Positions 28,101 to 35,398 of a stretch of DNA of 64,000 nt are shown one piece after another. The translations under genes and the position numbers were made by a program. Where the stretch lies: NCBI GenBank assembly GCA_017542305.1, contig JAFXXK010000011.1, positions 1-64,000 of the forward strand, in the 5' to 3' direction. Every line of letters begins with the position of its first letter. Within the stretch, counting starts at the first letter, position 1. The DNA comes from a bacterium (GTDB taxonomy: Bacteria; Cyanobacteriota; Vampirovibrionia; Gastranaerophilales; Gastranaerophilaceae). The notes beneath the pieces are model-generated. The model saw only the letters and a list, made by a program, of their open reading frames with translations. It did no database searches and was not told the DNA's origin.

Positions 28101-29426
28101 AAACCAAGAATCAATCACGTTCTTTCTCTTGATATGGGTCTGTTTATGTCAAACCTGAACGATGATACCTTATCTAATGTTAACGAATACAGAAGACGTG
28201 CATTCAGAGTATTAAAACCCGACAGTCCAGAAGGCGAATATACAAACTATGATTACTCTTATGTCAGCTCAATGGCTGTAGCAAGAGGCGAAGCATTAAA
28301 TAAAGCTTTTGAACGCACATTGGAAAAACTCTCCAAAAAACAGGATAAACACGGTAACTACATTGTTACTTCCGGTGAAAAAGATGAGATGCTGCAGGAA
28401 TTTAAACGTGTTGTTGCAGAATTTGCTTCCGGTAAATATAAAAGAATAAATTATGAAGCGAATAATTTCGGGGTAGAAGAAGTTTATACTGTTCTCAAAC
28501 TTGTCATGGACGAATTTGCAGCAAAAACAAAAATAAGTCAAAACTTAAAAGAAACTCTGTTTAATACCGCATTTGAAGAATCTTTGGACAGAGCTATGGC
28601 TAACTCTTTAGGTATGGATAAATTCCTTATCAACGCCCCGGGTATTCCGACCATTTATGCAGGTGACGATTTAGGTACAACAGGATGGGAAAGAAAAACC
28701 AAAAACGAAACACAGAAAAATCGTCCGCCCGTTCATCATGATTGGGTTGACAAATTCCCGTTTATTAAAACACGCAAAGCTCAGAAAGATGATATTTATC
28801 TGTTCCGCTCAAGACCTGCATTACACGCATTGAATGACGGTGCTCCATTCTTACTTAAGAAACAAAAAATCAAAGAAAATAATGACAGATACCTTACAGG
28901 AGTATTAAGATACGCAAATGACGGAAATACTGTTATTTCATTATTTAATACTTCAGGTACAGCAAGAGATTACAATAATTACACTGACCCTATGGGACAC
29001 AGTGTCACAGTTCAGGGTAACAAAATCGATTTAAGTTATGAAGGTAACGAACATTATGTCGGACTTCATGCCGGTTTGACCGAAGGCATGAAATTTGTCA
29101 ACGCATATAATCCTGACGATATTTATGAAGTATTCAAAGGCGACGGAGATGAATATTATCTTGCTAAAGACAGATATTGCAAAGAAGAAATCAAATTAAC
29201 GGATAATACTCTGACTTTATACCATGCCGATGATGCTCTGATGAATAAAGAAAAAGCCTTTATGGAGCAGGTAGCAAAAGCAAGAAAGAGTGCTGAAAAA
29301 GGACATCCTATTTCATTCTGCGGCAGCAAGACATTTGTAAATCAAATTTATAATGTTGCACCTGCAAACTACAAAAAATCCGAAACAAAGACAACAGGCT
29401 CTAAACTTCAGCTCATAAGCAAATAA
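25128..29426 (+). CDS. GH13 (alpha-amylase superfamily)-like protein with PAFKG N-terminus
   Basis: A 1432-residue protein with a GTG start and AAGGAG upstream. After a short N-terminus containing QPAFKGF, a motif I associate with gut Melainabacteria, the GH13 signatures appear in order: a region I-like LVADSALTSEG (D271), region II GIDWRIDALKDF (nucleophile candidate D812), region III YVVAEVTD (acid/base candidate E860), region IV FVDNHDKPR (H990-D991), then PGIPTIYAGDDLG. The catalytic triad is present, but the region I histidine is missing. About 540 residues separate regions I and II, far more than usual. No classical signal peptide is seen. It is probably an alpha-glucan-active enzyme; the substrate is unknown. 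Confidence 0.8.
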   Translation: MKVNFNNNLHLSTQPAFKGFEVAKDEYGEKYYEWSFPFDKNRYDCYLDVYPVTPDHNGNYDNNKFDSPYTHIINGTSTIKLEADRKNKVYLDYIYGRPENAPFAYHYRIVPKGRPNAVPIIQFDAGDLIDKRDFKEDWANVYNIVIPGSMNSGKAGAAILIGADNYDVRYIYDKKGNIIENPNAEKGLNISKNFANHVGGSLAGVHKALQEGRLDLFSKVFLLPHTSGDRTSAAGYWLESGFQFSSAVDTPDTFTKFQNELFAKGKNLVADSALTSEGMSGIHIQSILQHGEDDVFFDWFKCGSLRNMTAKIGAFGVKTETIRHKLINPPEIAEQDTNGQIRFIPNKKYKKDEPTYIQVYSADAATPEQIANSSVKIERYGNPNGSHPLKYGTHNDISIAYNYPINFQTYKDDADKLNELNAIRRREGKPFISKDSYMGTRLLTKFEKFEFENKIDGGFYTWDANVDIAKFNYADSNEDIEEAMNLPISERAAFFEKKEQKRNEVLDYAVSSLKYWTRKTNQSLNLYVAQNLKKLNPDNADYAYKKMNELIDDGILPKKINDTIDKAVVTNVMTDDYLLHGMDSVENYHNMILDGLMNYPLEATEAGKDILALFSTPYITNRATKPEYVGKSRLELLKQRNPHLTPQYEKVYNLTTNMYTGAMYDFANEVLEEVNKKLPRDSKLNRGADTSDYGKYVLPIITQEIAKFAVVRALFPDVKYEVNSEKGGISYDYEALRNKSLKSLGIYNTSQKNEAEELILNLRSGIRNISDDDKKKLVKAVYKMIEDTNLKSFQMAEMIVDRTKSGIDWRIDALKDFSNMDGLRNNADTFESNWQQVTNISKALVDGIKSENRNAYVVAEVTDEVDLYKMGDGANSERYTWHKKPYKVGEYIDHNGEKQPIYNYDYKNDIIKKLLRESGIDAVANYAFYFSDISAIFGKKGDDGLDYGENQDYRIHNVFSKDKSNEYAQEFLYSGPYDSIIKSYTFVDNHDKPRINHVLSLDMGLFMSNLNDDTLSNVNEYRRRAFRVLKPDSPEGEYTNYDYSYVSSMAVARGEALNKAFERTLEKLSKKQDKHGNYIVTSGEKDEMLQEFKRVVAEFASGKYKRINYEANNFGVEEVYTVLKLVMDEFAAKTKISQNLKETLFNTAFEESLDRAMANSLGMDKFLINAPGIPTIYAGDDLGTTGWERKTKNETQKNRPPVHHDWVDKFPFIKTRKAQKDDIYLFRSRPALHALNDGAPFLLKKQKIKENNDRYLTGVLRYANDGNTVISLFNTSGTARDYNNYTDPMGHSVTVQGNKIDLSYEGNEHYVGLHAGLTEGMKFVNAYNPDDIYEVFKGDGDEYYLAKDRYCKEEIKLTDNTLTLYHADDALMNKEKAFMEQVAKARKSAEKGHPISFCGSKTFVNQIYNVAPANYKKSETKTTGSKLQLISK

Positions 29427-29429
29427 AAT

Positions 29430-29780
29430 TTATTTTACAATTTTATTATTGTCATCAACTATTACTACAGTCGGGGTATGTTTATCAATTTCATTTTCGT
29501 TAAGGTAAGCATATGATATTATTATAACTTTATCGCCGGGTTGAACTTTTCTTGCTGCTGCACCGTTCAGACATATACAGCCCGAGTTTGGTTCACCTTT
29601 TATAACGTAGGTCTGAAATCTTTCACCGTTGTTAATATCCAAAATATCAACTTTCTGCCATTCTCTTATTTTTGCAGCCTTCATTAATGATTCATCAATC
29701 GTAATTGAACCTACATAATTGAGATTTGCATCAGTAACGGTTGCTCTGTGTATTTTTGAATATAAAAATTCTTGAATCAT
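29430..29780 (-). CDS. panD: Aspartate 1-decarboxylase
   Basis: PanD makes beta-alanine for pantothenate and coenzyme A. The 116-residue proenzyme has the self-cleavage site G24-S25 in YVGSITID, where the serine becomes the pyruvoyl group, and the conserved [21 protein letters not shown] moderate purine-rich stretch (CCGAGG) precedes the ATG, and a TATAAT lies at 29810-29805 on the minus strand. Upstream lies one copy of a 27-bp direct repeat that is also found at the end of the response regulator gene. It is convergent with the GH13-like gene, with a three-base gap. Confidence 0.95.
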   Translation of the reverse strand: MIQEFLYSKIHRATVTDANLNYVGSITIDESLMKAAKIREWQKVDILDINNGERFQTYVIKGEPNSGCICLNGAAARKVQPGDKVIIISYAYLNENEIDKHTPTVVIVDDNNKIVK

Positions 29781-29812
29781 CTTATTTATACCTCGGTTAA
29801 TTTTATTATAGC

Positions 29813-29839
29813 ACAGACAAAATTTTAGACTTCAAATTT
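29813..29839. repeat. 27-bp direct repeat, left copy
   Basis: Identical over 27 bases to 31811-31837. It starts ACAGACAAAATTTTAGACTT and ends CAAATTT. This copy is in the panD upstream region, and the flanking bases differ from those of the other copy. Together the copies bracket the radical SAM gene. Confidence 0.9.
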
Positions 29840-29991
29840 CATATTTTAAATTTATGAATATTTTGCATATTATGACATTATTTTGTTAATAATTTGCAAA
29901 TACAAGCATCTTAATATAAAATATGACAATATATAGGAGTATATAAACACCATACAAATAGGAAAAATCAGAAATAAAGACGGTAGTTGAT

Positions 29992-31776
29992 ATGGAAAAT
30001 AAAAAGACACCAATTATATATTACGGAATAAAACCTTATATGGAAAAAAATTTAGAGGAATTTATTTCACGTACCGGAGAACCATCAGCTTTTGCAGTAC
30101 ATAATGACAGCATACGGAATTTTCATGCAAAAACATATCTTAATAAATATAATGTTTTAACTTCCGATGAGGCAATTGAGAAATATCCTGATGCTATTTT
30201 TTGGATAACATATGACAATAAAGTTGACGCATTAAATGCTGCTAATATACTATTAAAGAAAATATCACCTAATAAAATTAAGTTTATTCATTTTAATTTT
30301 GAATATCGTAAAGGTTGTTTTTTCTTAGGACATTTTCTTGATTATCGACTGAATGCAATTTCCCCTTGTTGTGTTGTAAGTAATACGTCTGTTGCAGTAA
30401 AGGGTTCAATCCCTGAGCAAATAAATCAATGGCAAAAGCATGTTACACAGCTTATAGATGATATAAAGAATGAAAGACCCAATATTTGCTCAAAATGTAA
30501 ACATCTTAAATACGGTTTTTATAACAATGATGTTAAATTAGATAACTTATGTTTCGGTTCAAATCATCCGGGAGATACGTGTAATTTAAAATGTGTTTAT
30601 TGCTTCGCAGAAGAAAGTTTTAAAACTTTGAAAAATACGAAACAAACAAACCTTAGCACTTATGAAATTTTACGTCAACTTTCTGAAATGCCTGAGTACA
30701 ATAACTCAAATTTCCAAGTAGATATTTCAAATGGTGAATTTTGTGTAAATAAAGATTTTGATAAAATATTTGATATACTGCTGAAAACTAAATGGAAGGT
30801 TAAATTTGTAAGCAATTTAACTGTATATAGAGAAAAATTCGCACAGTTTTTAAAAACAGGAAGAACCGTATATGTTTTATCCTCTTTGGACTGTGGAACA
30901 AGGGAAACCTTTTTGAAAATAAAACGGGCAGATTTGTTTGATAAAGTTGTTGAAAATCTTAAAAAATATCCATTTGAAAACGTTGATTTGCAACTAAAAT
31001 ATATTTTCCTTGAAGGATTAAATGATAATATTACAGATATTGATGGATTTTATAATATTGTAAAAGATGTAGGTTGTAAAAAAATTGTTTTATCAAGCAA
31101 CTTAAGTAAACCGTTTACAGAAAATATGAGAAATTTGGCAAGCAGACTTATTCAAAAAGCAAAAGCTGATGGAATTAAAGTTCTAAAAAGCAGTTATCTT
31201 GCACCTGCAGATGAAAAGTTTATAGATGAATGCATAAATCTATCCAATATATCTTTTAGCAACCAAACTCAATATTCAGCTACTATAGTTGAAGACGGGA
31301 AAAGTATTATCTCAAATCCTTCAAATACAGGTCAAATAGATGGAGCAGGCACATTATATTTAAACGCAAATTTAGCCCATGGCTCCAATGCTGAATGTAT
31401 AATTAAACTTGGAAAAAATTCTTCTATAATTGTAAATGGAAATGTACAGATTGAACCAAATACAATCATTGAGTTAAAAGATAATTCTATATTGACAATA
31501 GAATCAGGAATTATTGAAACAGGAACTATACTAAAGTGTAAGCATAATATACAAATGGGCAATAATGTTAAAATATCTCCAAATTGTTATATAACGGATT
31601 GTGATGAAGATGATAATGAAAAGACAACTAAATCTGTAAAATCCAAGCCATTAACTATTGCCGACAATGTAAAAATCGGTTATGGCACAGTCATCACAAA
31701 AGGAGTAAACATCAGTAAAAATATTGTTGTTAAACCATATTCGGTAGTTACAAAAAATATTTCAACAAAGAAATAA
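29992..31776 (+). CDS. Radical SAM protein fused to a left-handed beta-helix domain
   Basis: A 594-residue protein with three parts. Residues 1 to about 110 are Rossmann-like (IIYYGIKPYMEKNL), reminiscent of the N-terminal domain of NeuD/PglD-type proteins. Residues about 160-430 are a radical SAM core with C197-x3-C201-x2-C204 in CNLKCVYC, an upstream CSKCKH pair, and extra cysteines. Residues about 440-594 are a hexapeptide-repeat beta-helix ending ADNVKIGYGTVITKGV, as in acyltransferases. The place where such enzymes usually have the catalytic histidine reads ITDCDEDD (C537-D540), so transferase activity is doubtful. The segment is flanked by 27-bp direct repeats. The function is unknown; modification of a surface sugar or peptide is a guess. 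Confidence 0.8.
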   Translation: MENKKTPIIYYGIKPYMEKNLEEFISRTGEPSAFAVHNDSIRNFHAKTYLNKYNVLTSDEAIEKYPDAIFWITYDNKVDALNAANILLKKISPNKIKFIHFNFEYRKGCFFLGHFLDYRLNAISPCCVVSNTSVAVKGSIPEQINQWQKHVTQLIDDIKNERPNICSKCKHLKYGFYNNDVKLDNLCFGSNHPGDTCNLKCVYCFAEESFKTLKNTKQTNLSTYEILRQLSEMPEYNNSNFQVDISNGEFCVNKDFDKIFDILLKTKWKVKFVSNLTVYREKFAQFLKTGRTVYVLSSLDCGTRETFLKIKRADLFDKVVENLKKYPFENVDLQLKYIFLEGLNDNITDIDGFYNIVKDVGCKKIVLSSNLSKPFTENMRNLASRLIQKAKADGIKVLKSSYLAPADEKFIDECINLSNISFSNQTQYSATIVEDGKSIISNPSNTGQIDGAGTLYLNANLAHGSNAECIIKLGKNSSIIVNGNVQIEPNTIIELKDNSILTIESGIIETGTILKCKHNIQMGNNVKISPNCYITDCDEDDNEKTTKSVKSKPLTIADNVKIGYGTVITKGVNISKNIVVKPYSVVTKNISTKK

Positions 31777-31782
31777 CTACCA

Positions 31783-31824
31783 AAAATTTTGTCTTATATT
31801 CTATCATATTACAGACAAAATTTT
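31783..31824. terminator. Bidirectional terminator between the radical SAM and response regulator genes
   Basis: AAAATTTTGTCT (31783-31794) pairs with AGACAAAATTTT (31813-31824) over 12 bp with an 18-base loop. The right arm lies in the right copy of the 27-bp repeat and overlaps the last two bases of the response regulator stop codon. The left copy of the repeat lacks the partner arm. Confidence 0.65.
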
Positions 31825-31837
31825 AGACTTCAAATTT
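31811..31837. repeat. 27-bp direct repeat, right copy
   Basis: Second copy of the 29813-29839 repeat. It covers the last five codons, including the stop, of the response regulator gene (read on the minus strand) and the bases just beyond. The distance from copy to copy is 1998 bases. Confidence 0.9.
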
Positions 31838-32518
31838 ATATCCGCCACCGTAAATCGTTGATATATACTTTTTCCCGTCGGAAATTTTATCCAGCTTTGA
31901 GCGTAAATGCCTTATATGAACCCTTATTGTTTCAATATCATCATCCGGAGCATATCCCCAGATATCTTTCAACAATTGCGCAGAGGATACCATATTACCG
32001 TGATTTTGAAACAGCAGATTCAATATATCAAACTCTATCGGGGTAAGTTTTGCCGTCTTATCGTTAATTTTTACACTATAAGTTTCAGGTAAAAGAGTAA
32101 CTTCTCCGAGTGTAAGAATTTCTCTTGTTGATGCCGATTGGGGGATTTGGTTTGTACGTTTCAATAATGCCCGTACCCTGACTTTCAGTTCGTCCATTTC
32201 AAACGGTTTTACAAGATAATCATCCACTCCGATATTAAATCCGGTTACTTTGTCATTTATTTGAGATAAAGCCGTAAGCATAAGAATAGGAATATTTTTT
32301 GTTTCCTCATTTTTTCTTATTCGCTGAGCAACCGTAAAGCCATCTACTTCCGGCATCATAACATCCAGTACAACAAGTGACGGAAGCTCCTGTTTGCATA
32401 ATGCAAACCCTTTTATCCCGTCATAAGCCTGTACTACATCGTATCCGTCCAGTTCAAGGTTTACTTTTATTAACTCATTTATGGCATTATCGTCATCTAT
32501 AACCAAAATTTTACTCAT
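31823..32518 (-). CDS. OmpR/PhoB-type response regulator
   Basis: A 231-residue two-domain regulator. The receiver domain has the acidic pocket ILVIDDD, the phospho-acceptor D52 in VVLDVMMPEVDG, and the KPF switch lysine. The winged-helix DNA-binding domain ends IETIRVHIRHLRSKLDKI and YGGGYKFEV. No histidine kinase gene is adjacent, so it is an orphan here. Cyanobacterial relatives of this type include RpaB, but I cannot assign that name. The last codons are duplicated 2 kb away beside panD (27-bp repeat). Confidence 0.93.
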   Translation of the reverse strand: MSKILVIDDDNAINELIKVNLELDGYDVVQAYDGIKGFALCKQELPSLVVLDVMMPEVDGFTVAQRIRKNEETKNIPILMLTALSQINDKVTGFNIGVDDYLVKPFEMDELKVRVRALLKRTNQIPQSASTREILTLGEVTLLPETYSVKINDKTAKLTPIEFDILNLLFQNHGNMVSSAQLLKDIWGYAPDDDIETIRVHIRHLRSKLDKISDGKKYISTIYGGGYKFEV

Positions 32519-32769
32519 AGTAACTATATTGTATTAATAAAATAAAATTTTTAAAAGCAGAAACAGTACAAAGTATTAATAATTCTTAATAAAAATAGTA
32601 CGAGCGAATGATGTATACTGCTTGAATTTCAGACATATTATATATAAAATTATCGTAAAAAATAAATTTTTGGGTGTAAAATTTACAAAAAATTTGTTTT
32701 TTATAGTAATATGTATAGCGTAGTGAATTTGTAGGTAAATATACATTAGTATAAAAGGAGGCACATGAA

Positions 32770-33222
32770 TTGGCAATAACTTCACCTTTTACAGCTTTTG
32801 CGAACGGCAGAAAAGAAATCCATTTAGGACAGCACGTTTTAGCAGAATTTTTTGATTGCGACCCCAACACTTTGAACAGTTTAGACAAAGTAGAAAAATA
32901 TATGGTAGATGCAGCTCTTGAATGCGGAGCAACAATAGTTCAAAAGTGTTTTCATATGTTTAACCCCTACGGTGTATCAGGTGTAGTTATTATATCGGAA
33001 AGCCATTTAGCCATTCATACATGGCCTGAATTGGGTTATGCGGCTGTAGATTTGTTTACTTGCGGAGAAAAATGTGACCCGAAAATTTCTTACGAATTTC
33101 TTAAAAGAAAATTCAACTCTAAGAAAGCTACTTTTACAGAGCTTAAGAGAGGTATTATTGACGAAGCTACCATGAAGGTTATGGAAAAACCTTTTGAAAT
33201 TATGCAGCAGTCAATTGATTAA
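32770..33222 (+). CDS. speD: S-adenosylmethionine decarboxylase proenzyme
   Basis: SpeD makes the aminopropyl donor for spermidine synthesis. The 150-residue prokaryotic-type proenzyme self-cleaves between E77 and S78 in [13 protein letters not shown]; the serine becomes the pyruvoyl cofactor. The start is TTG at 32770, placed nine bases after AGGAGG. An ATG at 32765 in another frame is too close to the Shine-Dalgarno and encodes only MNWQ before a stop that overlaps the speD start region. No spermidine synthase gene is in the window. Confidence 0.94.
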   Translation: MAITSPFTAFANGRKEIHLGQHVLAEFFDCDPNTLNSLDKVEKYMVDAALECGATIVQKCFHMFNPYGVSGVVIISESHLAIHTWPELGYAAVDLFTCGEKCDPKISYEFLKRKFNSKKATFTELKRGIIDEATMKVMEKPFEIMQQSID

Positions 33223-33245
33223 TAAAAGTATAATCAATATATAAA

Positions 33246-33279
33246 AAAGGTGTTATGAGAATATTTTCATAACACCTTT
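33246..33279. terminator. Bidirectional terminator between speD and rpsA
   Basis: A perfect 13-bp stem (33246-33258 with 33267-33279) and an eight-base loop, with A-rich and T-rich flanks. It lies 24 bases after the speD stop and 21 bases beyond the rpsA stop. Confidence 0.9.
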
Positions 33280-33299
33280 TCTTATTTGTTTGAATTTAC

Positions 33300-34376
33300 T
33301 TATTCAGCATCTTTATTGATATCTTTAACGCTCAATGCGATTCTGTGTTCTTGAGGAGTGAATTTCTTTATAAGAACTTCAATGCTGTCGCCAACTTTGT
33401 ATTCGTTGAACGGATTAACATTTTCGTCACTCATTTCAGAAACAGGCAATAATGCTTCGACTCCCGGGAAGATGTTAATGAAAGCACCAAAACCTGTTAC
33501 TTTATTAACTGTACCTGTGATAACCTGACCTTCTTCAAATTGACCTTCAATTTGCTGCCAAGGATCTTCGCCCATTCTCTTTAATGAAAGTGAAATTCTC
33601 TTTAATTCGGAATCAATCTTGATGATTTTAACTTCAACAGTTTCACCCAAAGAAATAACATCTGACGGATGTTTAATTCTCTGCCAAGAAATTTCAGAAA
33701 TAGGAAGTAAACCGTCGATACCGTTAATGTCGATGAATGCACCGAAATCAGCTATTCTTACAACTTCACCTTTTACAACCATATCTTCTTCAAGAGTTGA
33801 AAGAATATTATCAACAACCTGATCTCTCTGTTCAGCTACAGCTAATCTCTGAGAAAGGATTAATTTGTTTTTCTTAGGATCAGCTTCAAGAACTTTAACT
33901 TCAATCTTAGTATCGATTAAACCGTCGAACGGCTGACCTGTTCTTAATTGGCTTGAAGGAATGAAACCTTTCAAATCAGCAACGTCAACCAAAACGCCGC
34001 CTTTAACGATTTGAACAACTTTAGCCAAAATAGTATCACCCTGAACTTTAGCATCATTCAACTGAGCCCATGCCTGAGCAAATGCTAATCTCTTTAATGA
34101 AAGAAGCATGCCTTTTTCATCGTTTTCTTCTTTTAATACATAAAATTCTCTTTCTTCACCTACTTCAAGAGCAGTTTCACCTTCCAATGAAGATAATTCA
34201 TTGTTCGGCAAGAAAGCTTCTGTTTTAGCACCGCGAACGCTTACAAGGTAACCGTCGCTGTCTTTTTTCATAATCGTACCTTCTACGATATCTGCAACTG
34301 AGTATGATTTTGAAAATGATTCTTCCAATAATTTTTCAAATTCATCTAAGTTTGTTTTTTCTAATGTTGCTGTCAT
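33300..34376 (-). CDS. rpsA: 30S ribosomal protein S1
   Basis: A 358-residue S1 with four S1 RNA-binding domains. Clear units are IVEGTIMKKDSDGYLVSVRG, DTILAKVVQIVKGGVLVDVA, VVKGEVVRIADFGAFIDING and VITGTVNKVTGFGAFINIFP. The length matches the short S1 forms of cyanobacteria and Firmicutes-type bacteria rather than the six-domain enterobacterial protein. AAAGGAG precedes the ATG. It follows ispH by 18 bases on the same strand and probably shares its transcript. Confidence 0.94.
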   Translation of the reverse strand: MTATLEKTNLDEFEKLLEESFSKSYSVADIVEGTIMKKDSDGYLVSVRGAKTEAFLPNNELSSLEGETALEVGEEREFYVLKEENDEKGMLLSLKRLAFAQAWAQLNDAKVQGDTILAKVVQIVKGGVLVDVADLKGFIPSSQLRTGQPFDGLIDTKIEVKVLEADPKKNKLILSQRLAVAEQRDQVVDNILSTLEEDMVVKGEVVRIADFGAFIDINGIDGLLPISEISWQRIKHPSDVISLGETVEVKIIKIDSELKRISLSLKRMGEDPWQQIEGQFEEGQVITGTVNKVTGFGAFINIFPGVEALLPVSEMSDENVNPFNEYKVGDSIEVLIKKFTPQEHRIALSVKDINKDAE

Positions 34377-34394
34377 TTTTATTTTTCTCCTTTT

Positions 34395-35294
34395 CTATAT
34401 GTTATTTATTTTTTCTACAACTTTTTCAATTACGTTCTGCGGAGTTGAAGCTCCTGCAGTAATTGATATTTTATTCGAATTTTCTATAATCTCTTTATAA
34501 TTCTCAATTTCGCTGTCATTTTCTATATGAATAGTATTGGTAATGTTTTTGAGAATTTCTGCCAAATGTGTTGTATTTGCACTCTTTTTTGAACCTACAA
34601 CCACCATCAAATCACTTTCTTTAGCTAATTCTTTAGCTTCAGACTGCCTCATAGCCGTACTCTGACAAATTGTATTTGCGATATGGAGTTCTTTTGAAAT
34701 CGAAGTCAGATACTCAACAATGGGATTCAAAGTTCTAAGCATTTGTGTTGTCTGAACAACAACCCCAACTTTTTTATGAGATTTTATTTCTTTTTCGTAT
34801 TGTTTTAACTGTTCAACCGAGCTTGCAATAACAACATTCTCACTCCAGAGTTTAGCATTGGCATTTATCCCTATTACCTCAGGGTGTTCCGCTTTACCGA
34901 CAATAACAAGAAAATATCCGTCTTTTGCTAACTCTACGGCTTTTTGCTGAACTTTTTTAACGTCGGGACAAGTCAAATCAACAAGTTCAAATCCCGCATT
35001 TTTAATTTTTTCTATAATATCGGGACTTTCACCATGACTTCTGACAACGCAAATTCCGTCACCTGTTTCGGGAATTTCATTAATCGTTTTTATGCCCAAA
35101 GCCTCTAATTCATTAATCACATCAGTATTATGAATAAGCTCACCAAGTACGAAAACATTTTTATCAGGGTTTTCGGCTTTTAACTTTTTTGCAGTTTCAA
35201 CGGCTCTTTTTACTCCGTAACAAAAACCTGCAAACTTTGCTAATTTTATATCTTTCGGCAATTTAAAATTGTCTTCTTTCTTTTGGACTCGCAA
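34395..35294 (-). CDS. ispH: 4-hydroxy-3-methylbut-2-enyl diphosphate reductase
   Basis: IspH (LytB), the last step of the MEP isoprenoid pathway, is a [4Fe-4S] enzyme. The protein shows the three cluster cysteines in AGFCYGVKRAV, LVDLTCPDVKKVQ and ANTICQSTAMRQ, plus VVVGSKKSANTTHLAEI. The start is uncertain. The frame has no ATG before the conserved region. A TTG at 35294 gives 299 residues and a second TTG lies 11 codons later; neither has a good Shine-Dalgarno. It is followed by rpsA, an arrangement known from other bacteria. Confidence 0.92.
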   Translation of the reverse strand: MRVQKKEDNFKLPKDIKLAKFAGFCYGVKRAVETAKKLKAENPDKNVFVLGELIHNTDVINELEALGIKTINEIPETGDGICVVRSHGESPDIIEKIKNAGFELVDLTCPDVKKVQQKAVELAKDGYFLVIVGKAEHPEVIGINANAKLWSENVVIASSVEQLKQYEKEIKSHKKVGVVVQTTQMLRTLNPIVEYLTSISKELHIANTICQSTAMRQSEAKELAKESDLMVVVGSKKSANTTHLAEILKNITNTIHIENDSEIENYKEIIENSNKISITAGASTPQNVIEKVVEKINNI

Positions 35295-35342
35295 ATAAAT
35301 TTGCTGTATTTATATTCAAACATAAAAACATTTTAAAAGCAA

Positions 35343-35376
35343 ATAAAGACCGAATTTTATAAAATTCGGTCTTTAT
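35343..35376 (-). terminator. Terminator of metG
   Basis: A perfect 34-bp palindrome centred between 35359 and 35360, containing AAAGACCGAATTTT and its complement. It lies 23 bases after the metG stop on the minus strand and is flanked by A/T runs, so it can act both ways. Confidence 0.85.
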
Positions 35377-35398
35377 CTTCATTATCACTAAAAATATA

